This document shows, piece after piece, positions 38,501 to 50,200 of a stretch of 64,000 nucleotides of DNA. How positions within the stretch are numbered: position 1 is the stretch's first letter; each line of letters starts with the position of its first letter. The notes beneath the pieces were generated by a model. The model saw only the letters and a program-made list of their open reading frames with translations. It ran no database searches and was not told where the DNA came from. Origin of the DNA: Centroberyx gerrardi. Its lineage: Eukaryota; Chordata; Actinopteri; Beryciformes; Berycidae. The DNA lies in assembly GCF_048128805.1 (NCBI RefSeq), contig NC_135999.1, forward strand, positions 24,203,659 to 24,267,658. Direction: 5' to 3'. Both the position numbers and the translations under genes were made by a program.

Positions 38501-41500
38501 CATTATTTTTTAAAAGCTTTATTCCTACTGTATGTGTCTAAATCTCACCAGGACATCTCATTTTTCTCTAGGCATCACTGGGCTTCAAGGCCCCCCAGGT
38601 ATGACCATTGCAGTAAAATACCATACATACAGAAATATTCATTATCATTTCTTTGTTCAACTTTGTACTTTTTAATATTTTATGTGACCCACTGCCACAG
38701 GTATTCCAGGAAATCCAGGGCAGGCTGGTGCTAAAGGTAATGTCTTATTCTCTTGAAATGCAGTTAGGTTAACATTTAGGTATTAAATATAGTTTTTATT
38801 AGGGTTTGACTGATAAGGGTTTTTGAATGTCAATATCGATACCTATATTTTTGGATTGAAGCTGCAGATTTAGTGGAAATATTTTGTTTGTAATTTGACC
38901 GTTTCCATGCAAAATATACCCCCAAAATCCCCCCAAATTACAAGGATTCAATGTTTCTCCCAGAATTTTCAGGGTGGAAAAGCCTCTAAAACAACATTTA
39001 GATCATGTGACACTAAAACACTCCATTAAAACTTTTGGGCGGGTTAGCAGCTCTTTAAGGGTGAGGCAAGTTTCATTGCAGGTTTTATAGGCTGCCACTC
39101 CTGAAGCTGGTTGAGCAAAATCATAACCTCACTTTCATATCAGCTTTGGGAAACATTGATTGGCTGATAACTGATTTATATTGACAGGCCAATATTGAAC
39201 CTATATATCAGCAAACTGATAAGACTCGATTTTATGTTTCATCATATAATCTAACATGATGTCATCTTTCAGGTGAAGCAGGAGCACCTGGTAAAGTCAT
39301 CAGTGCAGGTAAGAACGACTACACATGATTGTACATGGACATACTGTATATACTGTGCATTGGTTTCATGCATTCAGCCCAGGGAACACACTCTATTAAA
39401 CTCTAACTGATGTTTGTCTCTCTTGTCTTGTGTCCAGTTGGTTCCAATGTTGTGGCCATCCCCGGACCCCCGGGACCTGCTGGACCTGCGGGTGCTGCCG
39501 GACCCCCCGGCCTGTCTGGTCCCATCGGCCCTGCCGGTGTCCCAGGACGACCTGGTACATCCATATTCTTTAATCACTGAGAAAGAAACTTGATTTGTGT
39601 TAAGCACCTGAGATGGGACAAAAATAAAATAATTTTATGGCTTGAATACAGAAACTTCACTAGGATGAACGCACACCCAGCGAGGTGCAGATATGAGGTT
39701 TTTGTAAAACTCCACTATGAAGAAAATTTAAGTGGCACACTCTTCTAAAGCACAAAACTAAAAGAAAAGAGAATTGGATTTTCTTCATAGTGGCTTGAAT
39801 ATAGAATCAGAATGACATCAACCGCCAAGTACGATAAATATAGTGTTTCTTGGTGGCAATAGATTGATTTGAGGATTGCTGTTGAATATTGAATAGATAT
39901 ATGTATTGTTTTTTCTTTGATTGTACATTGACATCATAATTTAGGCTCCAAGGGAGAACGAGGAGAGACAGGAGAAAAGGGAGAGAGGGGAGAGCCTGGC
40001 ATCAGCGTGAAGAGTGTGGAAGCTGTCAGTGCCAGTCGAGCTGGGAGTGAGTAGCTCTCTGTTTCCTTCACATCGTGTCATGACATCACCACAACAAGCA
40101 ACTGACACATCCTGTATGTTGTCAATCTAGGAGTTTAAGTTCATTCTACTATTTCAGTCGTTGTAGGATCACAGCATCCGCTAAAAGCCTAAAATGTAAA
40201 TGGGAAAATGTCACAACAGTACAAGTCTCATAGAACATGTTCTCATTTTTATGTAGAATTCATCCTATTTGTTTTCTTTTTAATTGAATATTTATTTTAT
40301 TTCTCTTTATTCCTAACAGGACTTTCCTCAGCGGTTGGTCTGCCTGGCCCACCAGGACCCCCGGGGCCTCCTGGAGCACCTGGCCCTCAGGGTCCACCTG
40401 GTATGTTGGTTGTCATTGTCACATAAAGCTTTTTAGAACTGGTTCAAGATGCCAGTGGCACTACAAAGCTACTGAGCACATCTCTGTCCAGTAGTTATAG
40501 GAGCTTTGGTCCATCTACTTAACTGTTATTCACATGCTGTTCTCACACTTGTTTAGGTGACACAAAAGAAGGTCCTCCGGGACGCAGAGGTCCTCCTGGA
40601 GAGCCAGGTAAACAAGTGTCTTTACATAGTTCTCCAATAGATAGATAGATAGATAGATAGATAACATACATCTGTAAAGCCACCATACAGAATGATATAA
40701 GCAGCTTCAAAGTAACAGCTGATCTCACTCACTTTAAATTAATGTCTGACTGAGTTTCTGGCCTCACAGGTGTCGGGTTACCTGGACCTCCAGGTGAGAA
40801 GGGAGAACCTGGCAGCTTTGTGCCCACGTCAGGTTGGTGACAGAAATCTCACTTCAAATACATCAGCAAACTGCATGTCTAAAGACAACTGCAAGCACAT
40901 CACAATCAGTCTTCAGTGTCTTGAATGTGTTTGTGTGTGTAATGCATTTTTATTTTTCATCTTAGAAACGTTCTTTGCTGGACCACCAGGACCTGCAGGA
41001 CGCCCAGGACCGAAGGGCTCACCAGGTAGGTTCAGCTAATTTGCTGTTTTTTTTACAGTCTGGTTTCTTTAACTGTGCATCCTGGTCCAAAATGGGTCAC
41101 AAGCCTATGTCTGATGGGATCCTGCATAACAAGCCTGGGTTCGAGGACAAGAAAAGAAATGACTCTTTTGGATTCTAGTTTTAACAACTTTACTAGAATC
41201 TTATCATTCATTCTCCCTAGGTGAGCAAGGACCACGGGGATACCAAGGTGAGAAACTACATGGTAACTTTGCATACATCATGGTGTTCAACAACTGCATG
41301 CTTTTAAACCAACGATAATCAATGGCTTAATGTAAAGATGACTGTTTCAGGTGAACCAGGTCAGCCAGGTCTGCCAGGAAGTCCAGGGGATCCAGGAGTT
41401 GGTATGTTAGAAACTTGCTGATGTATTTCCTTAAATCTATACTGGATCTACTGTACTGGGCAAAAAAGTCTCATTGTTTGTCTGCCTGGTTTCCTTCAAA

Positions 41501-44241
41501 CTTACCTACTGTGGTTTTAATTATTCATAAGAAATAATTTTATATCAGTCAAGGGAAAATGAATGGCAACATAACTAAGATGATACGATAGTTTCACTTT
41601 CCCTCTCTATCATCAGATGATGAATCAATGTTGTGGTTTTCACTTCAGGTTTCCCAGGTCAGTCTGGCCCTAGAGGACCCCCTGGAGCTCAGGGAGCAGA
41701 AGGCACCAGTGGGCCCCAGGGTGCCCCAGGCCCGGAGGGCCCAGAGGGGCCGCAGGGACCTAACGGTAGAGTACACTCTGTCAAATGTTTTCTGTGACCT
41801 CTTACAGCTGTTTTGTTCATCTGTTACTCATGCCAGGAGACTGAACCATAGTGAATGCTCCTACACTTGGGAATAGCCAATGTTCCTGTTTCTTCACCCT
41901 TACATTAATCTTCTTTATTAAGGTTCATATTCAAGAATACAATCTGCAGAAATTGTTTCTCAAACCGATCACGTGTTCCTTGTAGGTGATGCAGGAGTCC
42001 CTGGCTCTCCAGGAATCCCAGGAGTCTCCATTGGTAAAACCAGCTAATCTATATCTTAACTTAGATCATGCAGGTAATTAAAATGATTGTCATGTCCTTT
42101 GGAAACTTTGGTCAAATAGTATTTGTAGGAATTTGCCACAAAGTACAATATCAGAAAGTTTAGACAATCACAGGAAAATATTTGAAAGCAGGTTAAATCC
42201 TTCATAACCCATGTCTGTCTAATCAAAGAATGTGTGTTCTAACACCAGGTTCTTCATCCAGACCTGGACCTCCAGGCCCACCTGGCCTACCTGGAAGACC
42301 TGGCCCCCCTGGAAGAGACGGGTCTGGGTCTGGATCTGGATCTACTGATGTGGGCCAGTACATTTCAGAGTACCTCCAGAGTAAGTTAGGATCCTCTACA
42401 GTATTTATTCACTTCATGCAATACTAAGATGTGAGGAATCAAAGAGCTTAGTCAACTGAGCTGTCACTCAAATTGTGATTGAGACACCATTGTCTTGAAA
42501 TGCAGGTGGCAGCATCAGGCAGTACTTGGTTGGGCCTCCCGGTCCTCCAGGACCCGCAGGGCCCCCTGGTGAGCAGTCGGTGAACGATGTGGCCAAGCAA
42601 GTCATCTCCTACATCCAGAGTAAGTCCAATTAAACAACAGTGTTATATGCAACATTCTAGATCAACAGCAATGTTTATCTCCTTACTATGATCTACAAGT
42701 GCATCTGAAAAACCAACTGTACTTATTTGACTTCTGTCAGTACCTAAAAGATGCACCTGTTGTCTCTCCAGGTAGAGGCTATGGTGCTGGGACCGCTGGC
42801 CCTCCAGGTCCATCTGGTCCTCCTGGCTCCATCTCTGTCAATGACATCATCAGCCTTTTGCAACGTAAGTCGGATTACACATAGTTAAAATCAAGTTAAA
42901 CTCAAATCAATTTGCCATGCCCATACTGAAGAGTTTAATTAAAAAAATGAATCTGTTGAATTTGTAAGGCGCAACATGAGAGTGAAGCCTCCTCATCCCC
43001 ACTTGGTGAAAGACTTGCACATTTGAATGGTGGCTAACGGTTTTCATTTGTTGATATATACCAACAAATCTTGTCATGGTAGTGAATGAATTGTGTTGGG
43101 AACATCACCTTGCTGGGTAGCAAGGTAGTTAGCAATTTAATTTACAATCATGTAAATTAAAAGGTCAGTTTGGTAGAATCCTGGGTTTGTTTTTCGATAC
43201 TCAGCCCTCGTGGGTATAGTAAGGGTTAGGGTTAAGCATGACAAGGTTGTTAATTATTTGTGTCCAGGAGAAGAAGTGCGGAGATTTGTTGCTGGTCCTC
43301 CAGGCCCACCGGGGCCTCCTGGAGCATCAGGCCATGAAGGCTACAGATTTAACACACAGGGAGTGGCTGAACAGGTCCTCAGTCTCATGAACGGTGAGTG
43401 ACACTGATGGCCGGCAGCTCACCTACCAATAAGGTTGTCTATTAGAGAGCAAGGTTGTGATTGGCTGTGGGCCCTGTCTGTCACCAGAGAGGGGGATGGT
43501 AGGCGTCTCTGGACCTCCTGGACCTCCTGGACCTCCAGGTCTTCCTGGAAACTTCAATGGTGACCTGTCATCAAGTAAGAGCACAGGGTTGTTGTCTCTG
43601 GTCACACAGTTAGGTCTTCTGTACAGTCAGGTGTTTGAGCGCACAGTGAACTTATTGTCATTTATGTTTATCTATCTTTGTCAAAGGCACAATCCTAAAC
43701 TGAAAGCATGTTTTTTTGTCCACCTGTTAGTAGCTAAGTATCAAGGAGTTGTGGGTCCTCAGGGGCCTCCTGGTCCCCCTGGTACCCCTGGGCCTCAAGG
43801 ACCACCTGGACCACCAGGACTAGGTAGCTACAGTGGCTCAGGATACAGACTTGAAGACATTCGAGACTACCTGCAAAGTGAGTATGACAGGAAACATCAC
43901 AACTACATTTGCATCATCAATTCATGGGGACGGACACAAAGGAACAAAGTCTGTGACCTTTTTGTTTGAGAAACTGTTTGAGAAACTATATGTGTGTCCT
44001 TGTGTGAAGTATATGTATTTGATATATAGGTATTATATCTATTTACAGTATCTATCTATCTATCTATCTATCTATCCTAGATGTTGGTTTCAGAGGCCCT
44101 CCAGGCCCCCCCGGTCCCCCTGGACCTGAGGGCCCCCCTGGACTGACCCGGGGGCTGGTCTCCTACACTGAGCGCAACAACAGAGAGATGCTCAAAGCAC
44201 AGCTACAAGAGTACATCAAGAGTGAGTTTAACACACACACC

Positions 44242-44296
<55 letters not shown>

Positions 44297-47200
44297 ACAC
44301 TGCTCCAGTTATTCCTGCACCAGTTAACAGATGACTCACTAAATGGCCTATTAAGCACTAGACAAACCTCATTAGCCTCTTGTCAAGGTGGGCGTAATGA
44401 GGCGGGCCAGTGCTCACTCTCTCTTTCAAAGTGCTCATATCCTGGGCAACAAGCTCCTTTCTACCTCCTGCAGTTTTTGAAGTTGAAGGAGCTTTGGGGC
44501 GTGTTTTAGGGGACGGGCAAGATTTAATCACGATGATCACATGCTTAGTTTTGCGGAAAAATATTCAAAACACATGGCGCTGTCTCTGCATTTTCTGCTG
44601 AGTTATGTTTTAGCTTGGGGAGGATAAAATGAGGTGTGTGCCATGACAACATTAGAGAAGGAGCGATGTCTTGCAATTATGTAAATACTGGATACAACCT
44701 GAGACTTTTGTTATAGGCTTAAAGGCCTTGACATGCAATAGGCTTAATTGTCTGTATCATTTCAGGAGCAATGATGAAGGTAAACACTTGAACATGAAAT
44801 ATCTTCATTATACTTCATGAAACTGTCTGCATAATAATCACATATGAACTGCACTTTTCAAGTCACTGCTCTTTCTTAAGCCGTGTCATTGTCTCCAGGT
44901 GACAGTTTGAGGGGGGCCATGTTTGGACTTCCTGGACCCCCAGGCCCTCCTGGACCCCCAGGACACAAGGGAGAGCAAGGCGAGCCTGGCATCAGCCACT
45001 CTTACGACTACAGAACCAGTCAGAGCAGGACATCGCTGGAAACTGGAGACTACTCCACTGTGGCTGTCAAAGTAACCGACTACATCAAATGTAGGTGATC
45101 TAGGTGTTATGAGCCAAATGTCACAAATCACAAAATACACAGATAGGAGTCACAGTTCTTACACTCAATGTGAATGCTATTCTATTCATATTTGCCCTAC
45201 TCAACTTGACTCGACTTTTATTATTATATTATCATTATTATTATTTTATTATTTTATTTATTAATTACTTTGATGATTGTGAGGTCTGGCAATCAGAAAG
45301 AAAGACCTTAATTAATTAATTAATCTTTGCATTATTCTCTGATATCCAGCCCACGGTCTGCTGCGTGAGTTTGTGAGGGACTCTGACCGTGTTGTCCAGG
45401 GACCCCCAGGACCACCCGGTCCTCCAGGTCCCTCTGGGTACAGCCGATGGTTTGGTTCCCATGAAAACGCCGTTGATGTGGTGGAATACATCAAATGTAA
45501 GTGGATAAAGGCTTGTTTTCTGATAAACAATGGTATCAAAAATCACAACAAATTACATCTTGTTAGTTAGCCTACTTTAATGAGATTGATGAAATGAAGG
45601 ATGTGATCTTGTTATATGTACCTGTTATATACTATTGCCTTATTTACTGCACCTGCTAGTATGTACTATGTGTTATGTACTGTATGTTGTTTTTGCTTGG
45701 TGTTACTCATATGCTGTCAGTAAGACGACTGACCCACAGGGAAATTCTACTCAACTTTATCTGCCCTACTGTACTCTACTGTCCTGTAATCTACTCTAAT
45801 ACTTGAAGTGCTTTTATAATTGAAGGACTGCCAATACGTTAGAAAGCCCCATGCTACCTGGCTGTATCTTTGACCACATTAACCATGATCATGTCATTTT
45901 CAGCCCATGGTCTGCTGCGTGACATTGTGAGGGAACACTATGATCGTGCCGTCCAAGGACCCCCAGGACCACCCGGTCCTCAAGGTCCCCCCGGATACAG
46001 CCGATGGGTTGGTTCCCCTAGAAATGCCACCGATTTGGTGGAATACATCAGATGTAAGTGATTTAGGTTTGTTACCTGATGAACAACGACGACAAATCAC
46101 AAAACACACATTTTAGAGTCACAGCCTTAAAGGATAAGGCCGGTGTTTTTTAATGCATTGCTTACCGTCAACAAATCCTATGAAAATAACAAAATCAGCA
46201 ATGATTTTGTTTTGCCAACAAGTCTCGTCCATGTAGCTGCTGCCCAATGAAGCCATGTCCCAGCAGCCATAGAACTCCATTGTATTAAAAAAACTATTAA
46301 AAACACGTCAAAGAGCCATGCCGTTGCTCTGGGCAACATATTTCATCATCGCGATGCACCGGGCCAGCCGACTTTTTCCTCAAACAACTTAATAACCCGG
46401 CTGTAAACACGTTTGCGATCTCAGGAAAGTAGTTATGTAGCACCAAAAATAGTCTGACTTTTCATGGTAACAGTTAGCGATTTTTAAAATTGAAACTATG
46501 TCTTTGTGAGCTGTATTTCAAGGTTTTTAGCTTATAATTAGAGCCAATGACTTCCGGTTGACGGCTAAAAACTGTACGTGGGAAGTCAGAAAGTAACGGG
46601 AGTAGAGCAAATGCATTGTTGATTTTGTTATTTTCATAGGATTTGTTGACGGTAAGCAATGCATTAAAAAACACCAGCCTTATCCTTTAATGCTCCTTTT
46701 CAAACTCTCATTGGTTTTGATGATTCAGGGAAGTTGTAGCCTAATAGATAGAGAGGCAAGCCGGTGACCAGAAGGTCCGCAGACATAAGACATCAACAGT
46801 CGTTAGCGTTAAGCTGCTCCTGCTCAAAGCACTTAACCCAGCTGCTCTAGTGGAGCCACTGAGCCACTCAACAGCGTCCAACATGGCTTACTGAGCCGCT
46901 CAGCCTCTCAGCTTACAGGTGTGAATGGGTGCAACTCTTCCTCCCCAGCTGCTACTCACCCAGGTCAATGCTGTCAATAACAATGTGTTCATATTCAACT
47001 TGCCTGGCTAAAGAAAGGCAGTCTGACAATTAATAAGAAAGCCCCATATTAGGTGGCTGTATGTCATCATGTTGTCCTCTGGTGGTTGAGTTCAAAGCTC
47101 AACCCAAGTTCAAAGGCTTGACTTCTCCTCATCCTCAGCCTCATCTGTCCAAAATTGAATTGAATTTGTTTTTGTCAGTGCTTTCACTTCCCCTTCCCAT

Positions 47201-50200
47201 TTTTCTCTCATGTTCAGCCCACGGTCTGCTGCGTGACACTGTGAGGGAACAGTATGAGCATGTTGTCCAAGGACCCCCAGGAGCACCCGGTCCTCAAGGT
47301 CCCCCCGGATACAGCCGATGGGTTGGTTCCCCAAGAAATGCCACAGATTTGGTGGAATACATCAGATGTAAGTGGTTTAAGTTTGTCACCTGATGGACAA
47401 TGATGTCACAAATCACAAAATACACAGTTTAGAGCCACAGTTCCTCATGCTTCCCTCACCAACTATGAATAAAGTGCCCTTGAGCAAAGCACTTAACCCC
47501 CAACTGTGGTCAGTCGTTCAAGTGGTTGTGCTGGGCGCCTCCCAGGTGTGAATGTGTGTAACTCTCCCTCTCCAAACCATTGCTGTAAATACAAATGTGT
47601 TCTTAATCAACTTAACTGGCTTAAGTATGGACAGTCTGACAATCGTTAAGAAAGATGTTGAATTAAACATGCAAAAGATTCAATTTCCATATAAAAACTA
47701 TCTTCCTTGATTGATTGTAGTTACAAAATCGATTTTACAGTGTCGCTGTATATTGCAATGCACTTTATGTTATAGCTTAATTGAGTTTTTGATAATGTTC
47801 ATTGCTTGTGAGAAATCATTTTGTTTTCATCAATGGGAAATCAAAAAAAGCCAACTTTCAGTCCAAAGATATGCAGGTCAGGTGGATTTGAGACTCTAAA
47901 TTGCCCATAGGTGAATGTGAATGTGAGTGTGAGTGATTGCCTGTCTATCTGTGATGGAGTGGTGTCCAGGATGTTTCCCTGCCTTCTGCCCAATGCATGC
48001 TGGGATAGGCTTCTGAACAGGCTATACGTGGGTAAAGACAGTGAATGAATGAATGAAAGCAGCTAACAGAGGCTCTAGCTGTCACTTACCCTCATCTTTT
48101 TCTCTCATTTGCAGCCCATGGTCTGCTGCGTGACACTGGGAGGGACCAAGGACCCCCAGGACCACCCGGTCCTCCAGGTCCCCCTGGATACAGCAGATGG
48201 TTTGGTTCCCATGGGAACGCAACAGATTTGGTGGAATACATCAGATGTAAGTGATTTCAGTTTGTTAACCAGCAATGATGTCAGGTGCGGCCCTTGTTGT
48301 GACTGTCACAGATCATCACAAGCGTTTGTTGTGTCATCCTCGTCACAGTATGCCTGTAGTCCCTCGTTATTGCATGTTTATCGTTTAAATGTGTTTCTTT
48401 GATCTGCCATGACTTCCCTGTGCAAGTTGACATGTTTGGATGTACTATTTTTGTCTGTGTTTTCCCTGTTTGTACTGTCTTTTGTGTTGCTGGTGATAAA
48501 GTAATTTCCTTTTGGGATTAATAAAGTACTACTACTACTACTACTACAGATCACAAAATACAGTTTAGTCACAGCTCCACATAATTCCCTCACCACCTAC
48601 AGGTAAGTTGCCCTTGAGCAAAACACTTAAAGGGGGGGTATCCTAGGATGTGGCAATTCATGGTGATTTTGGTTCTTGGAGGTGAAGTAATCATAGTAAA
48701 AAAATGGAATCATATTACTATGCTGTTTCCCTAGAGTCACCAACTATAAAACACGCCCCCTTTTACAAGCCAGTCAGATTCTGCTCCAGTTTCAATGTAG
48801 ACACTGGACTGTCTGAAATTGACCAATCAGCGCTAAGAAGAGGGCAGGCCTTCCAGAATGGCCAGCCAATCAGAGAAGCAGCTCATTAGCATAAGAAGCT
48901 GCTTATGTAAAACGACGATTTTCTTGTAGGTGGGAAACAAACACTGGGAAGTGAATAGCTAAAGCTATAACTAAACAGTTTTTACTGAAAAAAAACTTAT
49001 ATATTTATATATTTTATTTTATTTAGATATATTTTATAGACACCAGGTAATTATATAAAATTGGTGATAAAGCAAATGATACCCCCTCCTTTAACCCCTA
49101 ACTGCTCCAGTGGAGCCACTCAACTGGTCAACTGTACAAGACAGTGGTTGTGCTCACACCTCCACCTGTGTAACCCCCCTCCCTTATACTGCAGTGAACT
49201 GCAGGTTGTAATTTACAGCCTTATCTGTTCAAAATTGACTCTTCGGGTAAAGGTCATTTCTCATGAGAAATGGTTCCGTTTTTGTCAGTGGGAAAATGAA
49301 AGACAATTTTATAAGGAGTGAACATAAACAGCAGAGGGACTAGTTGTCACTTTTTCTTTATATTATTCTCCAGACCAATGTTTACATTTTTTTTAATAAT
49401 TATTTTCCAGCCCATGGTCTGCTTCGAGACACTGCACGGGATCACAATGAGCGTGTCGTCCAAGGACCCCCAGGACCACCCGGTCCTCCAGGTCCCCCCG
49501 GATACAGCCGATGGTTTGGTTCCCATGGAAACGCCACAGATTTGGTGGAATACATAAAAAGTAAACAGCCATTTAACAACCAGAATTTTACATTTACCAT
49601 TAGTCAAATAATATAAAAGAGGTGGGTGAAGTAATCCCCTAATAGATATGAAGAGGATGTTTAGTTGGATAACACTGATGTTTCCTCCACAGCCCACGCA
49701 GCCATCGTTGGAGCGCCTGGGAGACCAGGACAGAAAGGAGACATGGGATTCCCCGGTCAAAAAGGAGACAGAGGTGCATCTTAAAAAACAAAGGGGAATT
49801 TTGAATTTTAATTTTCTGCCATACTTATAATACAATAGTAGGAGAGAGCAGTTTTATATAACAATTCAAATAAGTGAGTGGGTCTTGCATGCAGGAGACG
49901 ATTTCAAAATAATATATTTTCCTTACCTTTCATTGTTGAATGAAAGCATGTTTCATCGCGTGATAGAGAACATTTTCTGTACAATATTTCAATGTGCTTT
50001 TTGCGTTTCTCAGAAAAATTATACTGAATCACTCATACCCAATGCTTGAAAACTACAAAAAACTGAGTTCCCATTTTAAGAATCCAGTATTTTGAAGGAT
50101 TTTAACATCTCTGGGTATCTTTTCATACCATAAATTCTATATCTCTATATCTCTTGATTGCAAAAATTACTTTAGACACTTTTTGTTTGCAATACGCAGC

